From positions 124,001 through 188,000 of the forward strand of contig NZ_QXGK01000003.1 in the NCBI RefSeq assembly GCF_003952945.1: a DNA stretch of 64,000 nucleotides, read 5' to 3'. Shown here one piece after another: positions 34,843-42,150 of the stretch. The translations under genes and the position numbers were made by a program. The notes under the pieces are model-generated. The model worked only from the letters and a program-made list of their open reading frames with translations, was not told the DNA's origin and ran no database searches. The stretch's first letter is position 1, and every line of letters starts with the position of its first letter. This stretch comes from Bifidobacterium samirii (GTDB lineage Bacteria > Actinomycetota > Actinomycetes > Actinomycetales > Bifidobacteriaceae).

Positions 34843-35356
34843 ACTCGCCGGATGCGGCCGACCGGAACGCCGGACGGTAGGCGTCGAGCAGCCGGTCGAA
34901 GGACATCGCGGCGTTCGCCGGACTGGTGGACGGCAGCTGCGTCATCGGCACCGTGATGCCGGCCTCCGTCAGCCGCGGTTCGATCAGACGCCGATACAAT
35001 TGCGCCGCCTTCGCTCCGGTCGTGACGATGCGGACGATCGGCGCATGCCGGAGCAGCGGCTCCGGATCGTTCGCTTCGACGTTGCGGATGCTCGCGTCGC
35101 TTGCGCCGACGATGTCGCACGATGCGACGACATCCCACAACGCCACATGATGGCGTAGCGCGAACGCGCAGCGCGACTGCGGCGTCTCGCCCGGATCGTC
35201 CTCGAATATCGCGGCCATCAACGGCCAGAACCGGTTGCGCGGATGCATGTAGTAGAACGCCACGTCGCGTGACTTCGGACTCGGCATCGACCCCAGCACC
35301 AGAATCCGGGATTCGCCATCCCACACCGGTCCGAACCCGTGCTCCACATGCGTCAT
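34841..35356 (-). CDS. DNA-deoxyinosine glycosylase (UDG superfamily)
   Basis: A 171-residue base-excision repair enzyme. HGFGPVWDGESRILVLGSMPSPKSRDVAFYYMHPRNRFWPLM matches the hypoxanthine-DNA glycosylase group of the uracil-DNA glycosylase superfamily, with the G-S-M-P-S motif and H-P-R-N-x-F-W signature. The C-terminal motif is QLPSTSPANAAMSFDRLL. It removes deaminated adenine (hypoxanthine) from DNA. The gene is monocistronic on this strand; downstream lies repeat cluster B. Confidence 0.85.
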   Translation of the reverse strand: MTHVEHGFGPVWDGESRILVLGSMPSPKSRDVAFYYMHPRNRFWPLMAAIFEDDPGETPQSRCAFALRHHVALWDVVASCDIVGASDASIRNVEANDPEPLLRHAPIVRIVTTGAKAAQLYRRLIEPRLTEAGITVPMTQLPSTSPANAAMSFDRLLDAYRPAFRSAASGE

Positions 35357-35709
35357 GCCGTCGCCTCCGATCCTGTCCGCGTTCCGCTTCGCCCGAACGT
35401 CACCATCCTAGGCCGGCCATCCTGGGACGATGCAACCGGCGTATCGTTTCGGTCGACGGCCGCCGGGTCCCGTCGCCGTCACGTCGGGGCCATGCCGAAG
35501 GCGATGTGACGTAGAGGGATGAAGACACAGGCGTTTGCGACCGGAGGCTGGAATCCCGCCGTCGAAGAGGCGTCGGTTCCCGTCGCGGACGTGACGGGCG
35601 ACGATGCCGCCGATGCGGGACCGACGGCGCCGGCCGAATCGGGAGCACCGCAGCCGGAATCCACGCCGGAACGACTCCAGGCCCCGCAGGGCGTCGCCGC
35701 GGGCCGGAC

Positions 35710-35800
35710 GATGACGGGAAGCACGCCCCGATTGGAGACGGAACGGCTCATCCTGCGCCGCCGCGACGCCGAGCCCGCCCGGCCGCTGACGGCGCGCACG
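35710..35800 (+). pseudogene. Remnant of a GNAT acetyltransferase gene
   Basis: From ATG 35710 the translation reads MTGSTPRLETERLILRRRDAE, the typical N-terminus of RimJ/RimL-type GNAT acetyltransferases, but after about 22 residues the similarity stops and no acetyl-CoA site (Q/R-x-x-G-x-G/A) follows. The flanking ORF from 35519 gives no recognisable domain. The 551-bp gap 35357-35907 otherwise holds only the promoter area of the hydrolase. Confidence 0.4.
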
Positions 35801-35907
35801 GTCGCATCGCGGACTCCGTCGCATCGCCGTCCTCATATGGGCGGAGGACGGCCGCGGCGCGGTATCGTAGGACGGAACGCAATACCGCACCATGGCGAGG
35901 AGGCCAT

Positions 35908-36714
35908 ATGGAACTGACATTCGAACGGGACGGACTGACCCTGCGCGGCCGCATCGACCTGCCGGAGACGCCGCATGCCGACGCCGGCCGGGCACCCGAC
36001 GCCGCGGCGGCCGGAACCGCGCCCGACCGCCATCCCGTGGTCATCCTGATGCACGGATTCACCGGCGACATGGGCGCCGGCCCCGACACCCCCTACACAC
36101 AGCTGACCCGCAGCCTCACCGAATCCGGCGTCGCCGTCGTCCGATTCGACTTCAACGGACACGGCTCCAGCGACGGCGACTTCACCGCCATGAACGTCCT
36201 CAACGAACTCAACGACGCCATCCAAGTCCTCGAAACCATCCGGGAACGACCGGAATTCACATCCATCGGACTCGTCGGCCACTCCCAGGGCGGCGTCGTC
36301 GCCGGCATGCTCGCCGGACTCTACCCGGACATCGTGGACGCGCTCGTCCTGCTCGCCCCCGCAGCCACCCTCAAGGACGACGCGGTCGCCGGAACCTGCA
36401 TGGGCGTCGCCTACGACCCGCGCCACATCCCGCCGCGCGTCGACGTCGACGGCCACGTCGTCGGCGGCCACTACTTCCGCATCGCCCAGGCCCTGCCCAT
36501 CTACGAGACGACGGCACGATTCGACCATCCGGCGCTCGCCATCCACGGCGCGTACGATGCCGTGGTCGATGCGGCCGCGTCGCTGCGATACGCGGATGCG
36601 ATGCCGGATTGCACGGCGGTGCTCTACGACGGGCTCGATCATGGCCTGTACGGCACCGACCGTGAGGCCGCATTGTCCCGCGCGGCCGATTTCCTGACTC
36701 GTCACCTGTCGTGA
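35908..36714 (+). CDS. Alpha/beta hydrolase (serine aminopeptidase / esterase type)
   Basis: A 268-residue soluble hydrolase. The oxyanion region is VVILMHGFTGDMGAG, the nucleophile S126 lies in GLVGHSQGGVVAGML, the acid is probably Asp in AIHGAYDAVVDA, and the His is in DGLDHGLYG. VVRFDFNGHGSSDGDF between them is typical of feruloyl-esterase/monoglyceride-lipase-like members. An insert at residues 21-42 is Ala/Asp-rich. ATG 35908 follows GAGGAGG. Substrate unknown. Repeat cluster C follows the gene. Confidence 0.85.
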   Translation: MELTFERDGLTLRGRIDLPETPHADAGRAPDAAAAGTAPDRHPVVILMHGFTGDMGAGPDTPYTQLTRSLTESGVAVVRFDFNGHGSSDGDFTAMNVLNELNDAIQVLETIRERPEFTSIGLVGHSQGGVVAGMLAGLYPDIVDALVLLAPAATLKDDAVAGTCMGVAYDPRHIPPRVDVDGHVVGGHYFRIAQALPIYETTARFDHPALAIHGAYDAVVDAAASLRYADAMPDCTAVLYDGLDHGLYGTDREAALSRAADFLTRHLS

Positions 36715-36726
36715 ACCGGGCCGCCG

Positions 36727-36880
36727 GCGCCCGGCTTCGCGTCGCTGTCCGTACATGATGGACCATTTGTTCACGGAAAGCGACGCTGCAGGTCCGGTTT
36801 GCGTCGCAATCCGTCCATGGCGGACCGTCTGTATGCGGAAAGCGACGCTGCCGGTCCGGTTTGCGTCGTTATCGGTAGGG
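36727..36880. repeat. 62-bp palindromic repeat, cluster C
   Basis: Left arms CGGAAAGCGACGC start at 36774 and 36836; right arms start at 36739 (GCGTCGCTGTCCG), 36801 (GCGTCGCAATCCG) and 36863 (GCGTCGTTATCGG), all 62 bp apart. The loops are TGCAGGTCCGGTTT and TGCCGGTCCGGTTT. Here the left arms share an AAAG variant, so the two units are more like each other than like other clusters. Confidence 0.88.
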
Positions 36881-37000
36881 GATGAGTGCGGTCGGCGACG
36901 CTCGGAGCGAACGGATGTGAGGGAACGGGGGAGGCGGGCGAGTGGCCGTGGCGGCTCCGATAGGATGGGGCGTATTCGTCCGTCTAGGAAAGGAATGCGC

Positions 37001-38245
37001 ATGGGCAGGGCAGGCCAAGGCAGTGGGGGAGGCGGCCGTTCGTCCAGCGGACATGGCGGCGGACGGTCCTCCAGCGGTCACCGCGTGGTCGGCGGTCGTG
37101 CGGGAGGCGGCGGACATCGGGCAGGTTCCGGTGGCGGATTCAACGGCGGATTCGGTGGATCCGGCGGTTTCGGCGGCTTTGGCGGCGGATTCGCCGGCGG
37201 CGGTCCGTCCCGTAGCCGACGCGGCGGCCCGGCCGGTCCGGGAGGCCCGGGCGGTCATGGCGGGCCCGGACCGTTCGGCGGTCCGCCCGCGCCCGGTGGC
37301 CCGTTCGGACCGCCGCCTCCGCGTAGACGGCGACCGTCGTCATCGGACATCCTCACCAACATCCTGATCTGGAAGGCGCTGAGCCGATCGTCCGGCGGCA
37401 ATCCGGGATTCGCGCCGCCGCCGGCCGAACCGCCGCGACGGCAGTCCGCGCCGGCCGCGCCGCGTGCGCCGCGCCGGACGAACTACGTCGCCTGGGCGGT
37501 CGCGGTCGCCGTCGTCACGATGCTCGTCGCCCTGATGACGTTCGCGATCGCATCCCCGTCCGGCACGTCCGGCGCCCCGGCCAACGACGTCAACCGGGAG
37601 AAGGCGACCACCGGCGTCGCGTTCCGCAACGACTGCATCGAGGACGAGCTCGGCTGGTTCGACAACGTTACGAAGACGGAACGGCGATTGAAATCGTTCT
37701 ACGATGCGACCGGCGTGCAGCCGTACGTCGTCCTGCGCGCCTACGACGCGACGCTGACCGACGACGACGCGAAACGCGAATACGCCGAGCAATGGTACGA
37801 CGACAACATCGACGACGAAGGCACGCTGCTGTTCATGTACTTCGCGGAGGAGGACACGGACAACGACGTCGGCTACATGGCGCTGGTCAACGGCAAGCAG
37901 ATCGGCGGCGTCATGGATTCGCAGGCCGTTGAGGTCTTCTGGGCGTACGTGGACGAGTACTGGTACTCTGACCTGTCCACCGACGACATGATGGTCACGA
38001 TCTTCGACAAGACCGCCGACCGCATCATGCAGCGCTCCACGACCGGCGCCGACGTGGCGATGGTCGGCGTCGTCGCCGTGCTGGTCATCGGCACGGGCGT
38101 CGTCGTGGTGCTGCTCGTCAAGGAGAAGCACCGGCGCGACCGGGAGAAGGCCGCCGAAACCGAACGCATCCTCAACACGCCGCTCGACGCGGCCGATCCG
38201 ACGCTGGCGAAATACGAGGACGCGTCGGCGGCGAAGCGCACCTAG
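37001..38245 (+). CDS. TPM-domain membrane protein with Gly-rich N-terminus
   Basis: A 414-residue protein. Residues 1-115 are almost only Gly, Ser, Arg and Pro (GGFNGGFGGSGGFGGFGGGF), then comes a membrane helix (about 165-185), an extracytoplasmic TPM-like domain (about 200-340: ECELGWFDNV-type start, FYDATGVQPYVVLRAYDATLTDDDAKREYAEQWYDDN, LLFMYFAEED) and a second helix (about 350-372) with a charged tail. TPM proteins occur with PspA in envelope-stress clusters, and pspA follows 134 bp downstream. ATG 37001 has AAAGGA upstream. The disordered Gly-rich head on the inner side is unusual. Confidence 0.75.
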   Translation: MGRAGQGSGGGGRSSSGHGGGRSSSGHRVVGGRAGGGGHRAGSGGGFNGGFGGSGGFGGFGGGFAGGGPSRSRRGGPAGPGGPGGHGGPGPFGGPPAPGGPFGPPPPRRRRPSSSDILTNILIWKALSRSSGGNPGFAPPPAEPPRRQSAPAAPRAPRRTNYVAWAVAVAVVTMLVALMTFAIASPSGTSGAPANDVNREKATTGVAFRNDCIEDELGWFDNVTKTERRLKSFYDATGVQPYVVLRAYDATLTDDDAKREYAEQWYDDNIDDEGTLLFMYFAEEDTDNDVGYMALVNGKQIGGVMDSQAVEVFWAYVDEYWYSDLSTDDMMVTIFDKTADRIMQRSTTGADVAMVGVVAVLVIGTGVVVVLLVKEKHRRDREKAAETERILNTPLDAADPTLAKYEDASAAKRT

Positions 38246-38379
38246 CAGGCCTCGCCGGTCGGCCGCGATGCCCCATTCCGTCGGTGCGGCCGATTCGGAC
38301 GCCACCCGAGCATCCGCAACCCAATCATCGGCAACCAATCATCGGCAACCCAACCACCAACGAAAGAAAGCAGGCAATC

Positions 38380-39057
38380 ATGGGCATCCTCCAACGATTC
38401 GGCGACATTATGCGCAGCAACATCAACGCGATCCTCGACCGGTGCGAGGACCCGGCGAAGATGGTCGATCAGATGCTGCTCGACCTGCGCGAGGACCTGG
38501 CCGAGGTCAAGACCGAAACCGCCGGCGTCATGGCCGACGCGCGCGGCGCGAAGCGGCGTCTCGACGAATGCGACGAGACGATCGCCCGCTATGGCAAGGC
38601 GGCGCGCGCCGCGCTGACCGCCGGCAACGAGACGGACGCGCGCGAACTGCTCGCCAAGAAGCAGCAGTACGAGCAGACGCGCGAAAGCCTGGCGACCGCC
38701 TACGAGCTGGCCGAGGCGAACGCGACGAAGATGCGTCAGCTGCACGACAAGCTGGTGAGCGACATCGGTGGGCTGGAGGCGCGCCGCAGCGCCATCAAGG
38801 CGAAGGTCGCCGCCGCCAAGGCGCAGGAGCACGTCAACGCGGTCACGTCCGGCGGCGACCGCGCCCGCTCGTCGATGGAGGCGTTCGACCGCATGGAGGC
38901 CAAGGCCGACCGCATGCTCGACGCAGCCGAGGCGAAGGCGACGCTCAACGAGGCCGCGTCCAGCGCCGACGAACTGGCCGACAAGTACCTCAAGGGCGCC
39001 GATTCGCCGTCCGTGGACGACGAGCTCGCCCGACTCAAGGCCGAAATGGGCCTGTAA
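38380..39057 (+). CDS. pspA: Phage shock protein A / IM30 family
   Basis: A 225-residue, almost fully helical ESCRT-III-like protein. GILQRFGDIMRSNINAILDRCEDPAKMVDQMLLDLREDLAEVK is the standard start, with an amphipathic first helix that binds membranes; a long coiled coil follows (about 25-145), and the end is DDELARLKAEMGL. PspA proteins coat and stabilise stressed membranes. Codirectional with the TPM gene, so probably one envelope-stress unit. Upstream, AATCATCGGCAACC is directly repeated (38327-38352 area). Confidence 0.9.
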   Translation: MGILQRFGDIMRSNINAILDRCEDPAKMVDQMLLDLREDLAEVKTETAGVMADARGAKRRLDECDETIARYGKAARAALTAGNETDARELLAKKQQYEQTRESLATAYELAEANATKMRQLHDKLVSDIGGLEARRSAIKAKVAAAKAQEHVNAVTSGGDRARSSMEAFDRMEAKADRMLDAAEAKATLNEAASSADELADKYLKGADSPSVDDELARLKAEMGL

Positions 39058-39083
39058 GCGGGCGTGCTGCCCAAAGCGAGATG

Positions 39084-39124
39084 AAGGAAGACCGCGCATC
39101 CACGGTGGATGCGCGGTCTTCCTT
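39084..39124. terminator. Bidirectional terminator after pspA
   Basis: Arms 39084-39103 and 39105-39124 are complementary over 20 bp (AAGGAAGACCGCGCATCCAC and its partner). The AAGG/CCTT ends lie outside. It separates pspA from the convergent ATPase gene. Confidence 0.85.
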
Positions 39125-39128
39125 GTGT

Positions 39129-40544
39129 TCAGTGCGTCTCGTGGTAGCACAGGATGTCGTCGTAGGAGACGAGTTCCACGTTGCCCATGCGGGCGGCTTT
39201 CTCGACGCATCCCGTGGTGAATCCGCTGCGCGAGAACAGATACAGTCGCGTATGGGTGTACCGGAACAGGCGGCTGCGATGGTCGAGCAGATCCAGTACG
39301 CCGACATCGACCGGCTCGGATGTCCATTTGCATTCGCCGAACAGCGCGGTGTCGGCGTCCTGCTCTCCCATGATGTCGATTTCGGTTTGGGAACGTAGCG
39401 TCTGATCGTTGCCCCACCAGCGGCCTAGGTCTTTGAAATCCACTGGGCAGTCGCCGTTGAGCAGCATGCTCCACAGGTATTGGATGCAGATGTCCTCGAA
39501 CACGTGTCCCATGTATTCGTTCAGCTGCGGTTCGATGCGCCGCCATGCGAGGTCCTGCGCGCCGCGCGCGATGACGGAGCTGTTGCGCGGTATGAAGCGG
39601 TACCAGAACCGGAACAGATTGTCGTCGATGGCGTACAGCGACTTGCGCGACTGCTTCTCGCCGTAGGGGGATTCCCTGCGGATCAGCCCCAGTTCCAGCA
39701 GGTTCTTGAGATATCCGGAGCAGACGCTGGTCGGTTCGCCGATCTTCACGGCGATCTCCGAAAGCCGCGACGCCCCCGTGGCGATGGCTGTGATGATCGC
39801 ATTGTAGATCGCCGGTTCGCGCACCTCCTGTTTGAGCAGACTCTCGGGCTCTTCGAACAGTGCCGACGCGGGGTTGAGGAGCGTCCGTTTGAGATTGGCC
39901 TCGATGCCGAGCCGGTCGTCGAACTGCAGCAGATATTGCGGCGTGCCACCGACGATGCCATAGGCCACCGCCTTGTCCTCGTCGGAGAAACGGCTGAAAT
40001 ACCGGCAGGTCGTGGCGAAATCGAACGGTTCGATGCGCATCTGCGCCGTACGACGGCCGTACAACGGGGATTTGTAGGCCAGCACCTCGTCCTCCATATA
40101 GGACATGGACGAGCCGCACAGGATGAGCATGAGCTTCGACTCATCCTTGTACCGATCGATGAGCATCTGCAGCGTGGACGCCAGACTCGCCGAGGTGCGT
40201 GCGACGTACGGGTATTCATCGATGGCGAGCACGATCCGCTCGTCTCTGGACCGTTGGAAGACATGCTCCAATGCGGTCTGGAAGGAATCGAACGTGGCGT
40301 TCGCGGTCGGGCCGTCGCCCGAGGAATCGAGGCCTTCCAGAATGCTCTGGCTCAGGTTCTCCAGATTTTGCTTGGCGTTGCTTTCCACGCCCATGAAGTA
40401 GATGGCCTTGCGGCCTTCGATGAACCGGTTGATGAGCGCGGTCTTGCCGACCCGTCGCCGCCCGTAGATGACGGCGAACTCGAACCGGTCCGATTCGTGC
40501 ATCGTCTCGAGCGCCTTGAGCTCGCGATCTCGCCCGATGAACAT
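39129..40544 (-). CDS. DUF234-type AAA ATPase with PD-(D/E)XK-like C-terminus
   Basis: A 471-residue ATPase of the archaeal-type AAA family common in anaerobic bacteria. MFIGRDRELKALE opens the protein, Walker A is GRRRVGKT (28-35), and Walker B is IVLAIDEYPYV. A winged-helix part follows (SRLSEIAVKIGEPTSVCSGYLKNLLELGLIRRESPYGEKQSRKSLYAIDD). The DUF234 C-terminus has TEIDIMGEQDADTALFGECKW, an E...D...E-C-K pattern like PD-(D/E)XK nucleases. The gene is less GC-rich than its neighbours and has a large AT-rich palindrome at its promoter, so it may be acquired. Function of the family is not established. Confidence 0.82.
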   Translation of the reverse strand: MFIGRDRELKALETMHESDRFEFAVIYGRRRVGKTALINRFIEGRKAIYFMGVESNAKQNLENLSQSILEGLDSSGDGPTANATFDSFQTALEHVFQRSRDERIVLAIDEYPYVARTSASLASTLQMLIDRYKDESKLMLILCGSSMSYMEDEVLAYKSPLYGRRTAQMRIEPFDFATTCRYFSRFSDEDKAVAYGIVGGTPQYLLQFDDRLGIEANLKRTLLNPASALFEEPESLLKQEVREPAIYNAIITAIATGASRLSEIAVKIGEPTSVCSGYLKNLLELGLIRRESPYGEKQSRKSLYAIDDNLFRFWYRFIPRNSSVIARGAQDLAWRRIEPQLNEYMGHVFEDICIQYLWSMLLNGDCPVDFKDLGRWWGNDQTLRSQTEIDIMGEQDADTALFGECKWTSEPVDVGVLDLLDHRSRLFRYTHTRLYLFSRSGFTTGCVEKAARMGNVELVSYDDILCYHETH

Positions 40545-40569
40545 GATTGCCGCCTTCCATCCTGGTGCT

Positions 40570-40638
40570 TTTACTCGGATGTGATTTAGTCAAGTACGAT
40601 TTACTCAATCATACTTGACTAAATCGTATCTGAGCAAA
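40570..40638. promoter_or_regulatory. 27-bp-arm AT-rich inverted repeat upstream of the ATPase gene
   Basis: Arms 40570-40596 and 40612-40638 are complementary except for four positions; the inner GATTTAGTCAAGTA/TACTTGACTAAATC (14 bp) is perfect. The 15-base centre CGATTTACTCAATCA echoes the arm sequence, so three related half-sites are present. Its centre lies about 60 bp before the ATPase start and probably is a regulator site or the edge of an acquired element. The 335 bp between it and 40975 contain no supported gene. Confidence 0.75.
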
Positions 40639-40975
40639 TGCTATCCGGTACTGATGGGTGACCTGGAGATCGGAGGGGAAGGCAAGGCGTTGTGTTCGTT
40701 TGGGTTTCGGTCGCCTTGCGGTCAGTGGGCGTCGCCGGCCGGATATGCCTCGCGGACGAGGTGTGAGAACGATTCGCTGGCCATGCCGTAGAAGGCTCCG
40801 GTGATGAGTTCGAACGTGAACCGTGACGACAGGTTTCCTGATGGTCTTCTCTGCCGACGGCCGGCGGTTTCATCCGGATGGTACGATACGGCGGTGGATG
40901 CCGGTTTGGATGGGTGTGTTTTCCCGGGCGGCATCGCGGAGAAGACGTCAAGGAGAAGATGAGAGGAGAGCCATC

Positions 40976-41893
40976 GTGGGTATGTTCGATGGTCTCGGAG
41001 CGCTTGCGAAGCAGGCCTCCAATGGGATGAACCAAGCTGCGAAGGGAGCCGCCGCGGCACTGGAGGGCGCGGGCAAGGCCGCGGTCGATGGCCTCGGTGA
41101 GGCGGGTCGCGCCGTCGGCAAGGCGGGCGGCGACGCAATCGGCTCGGTCAAGGGCGCCGCCGAGAACTTCGATACGGCGATGGTGGTCCGCCAGACCATG
41201 CGCCTGCCGATGGTCCAGGTGGACCGCGGTGGATTCCTGCGCAAGGAATTGCGCAAATACTACAAGGACGATGTCATCGACGCCGCCATCAAGGGCAACC
41301 CCGCCAAGGCGGGCATCGGACGCGACCGGATCGACGCCATCGCCCAGCAGATCATCGACTACGAGACCAACAAGGTGTCGATGATTTCGTTCGCGGCCGG
41401 CATGCCCGGCGGAATAGCCATGGCCGCGACGGTTCCGGCGGACATCGCCCAGTACTTCGGCGCGATGCTGAGAGTGATGCAGAAGCTCGCCTATCTCTAC
41501 GGCTTCGATGATTTTGAACTCAATGAGGACGAGATCGACGATGCGACGATGAACGAGATCATGGTGTTCCTCGGCGTGATGTTCGGCGTGCAAAGTGCAG
41601 TCGCGACGGTGGGTGCGATCGCCAAGGCGGCCGAGCAGCATGCCGCCAAGGCGTTGATGAGGAAGGCCCTCACCAAGGGAACCATCTACCCGATCGTCAA
41701 GAAGGTGGCTCAGGTGGTCGGCGTGCGCATGACCAAGGAGATCTTCGCCAAGGGCGTGTCCAAGGCGGTGCCCGTCGTCGGCGGCGTCGTCTCGGGCGGC
41801 ATGACCTACGCGTCGTTCAAACCGTGCGCGCTCAGCCTGCAGAAGAGCTTCCAGGGGCTGAATCTGTCCGATCCGGAGTTCTACAAGAAGTGA
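40976..41893 (+). CDS. EcsC-like protein with amphipathic Ala/Gly-rich N-terminus
   Basis: A 305-residue protein. The first 75 residues are an Ala/Gly/Lys pattern (AAKGAAAALEGAGKAAVDGLGEAGRAVGKAGGDAIGS) of periodic amphipathic type. The rest resembles the EcsC family: SFAAGMPGGIAMAATVPADIAQYFGAMLRVMQKLAYLYGF, a hydrophobic region with PADIAQ, then VGVRMTKEIFAKGVSKAVPVVGGVVSGGMTYASF near the end. EcsC proteins are linked to membranes and ABC exporters, but their activity is unknown. GTG 40976 has AGGAG eight bases upstream; ATG 40982 is the alternative. It is transcribed alone. Confidence 0.7.
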   Translation: MGMFDGLGALAKQASNGMNQAAKGAAAALEGAGKAAVDGLGEAGRAVGKAGGDAIGSVKGAAENFDTAMVVRQTMRLPMVQVDRGGFLRKELRKYYKDDVIDAAIKGNPAKAGIGRDRIDAIAQQIIDYETNKVSMISFAAGMPGGIAMAATVPADIAQYFGAMLRVMQKLAYLYGFDDFELNEDEIDDATMNEIMVFLGVMFGVQSAVATVGAIAKAAEQHAAKALMRKALTKGTIYPIVKKVAQVVGVRMTKEIFAKGVSKAVPVVGGVVSGGMTYASFKPCALSLQKSFQGLNLSDPEFYKK

Positions 41894-41928
41894 CGGACGG
41901 AGGGCCTCCATCCGGACCTGATACGAAA

Positions 41929-41979
41929 CGGGGTCGTCGTCTTCCGGAACCCATTGCGGTCGGGAAGACGACGACCCCG
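41929..41979 (+). terminator. Terminator after EcsC-like gene
   Basis: CGGGGTCGTCGTCTTCC (41929-41945) pairs perfectly with its complement at 41963-41979 (17 bp). Confidence 0.8.
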
Positions 41980-42058
41980 CATCATATCGCTGGTCCTAGG
42001 TTCCGCCCGGATGACGAATCACCGGCGTCTCGACGCCGGACAGATGATGCGTATGACG

Positions 42059-42110
42059 AAGGCGCCCGTTCCCTGCCGGATCGATGATCCCAGCGGGGAA
42101 CGGGCGCCTT
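42059..42110 (-). terminator. Terminator after purL
   Basis: AAGGCGCCCGTTCCC (42059-42073) pairs perfectly with GGGAACGGGCGCCTT (42096-42110), 41 bp beyond the purL stop on its strand. Confidence 0.75.
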
Positions 42111-42150
42111 TGCGCTCCGATGTGACGGCTACTGGCCTACTCGGTCAAGG

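Noticed and set aside
40722-40830. Minus-strand peptide FTFELITGAFYGMASESF... as a gene fragment
   Set aside because: It reads somewhat protein-like, but I recognise no family and there is no start or ribosome site; kept only as a possible remnant in the 40639-40975 gap.
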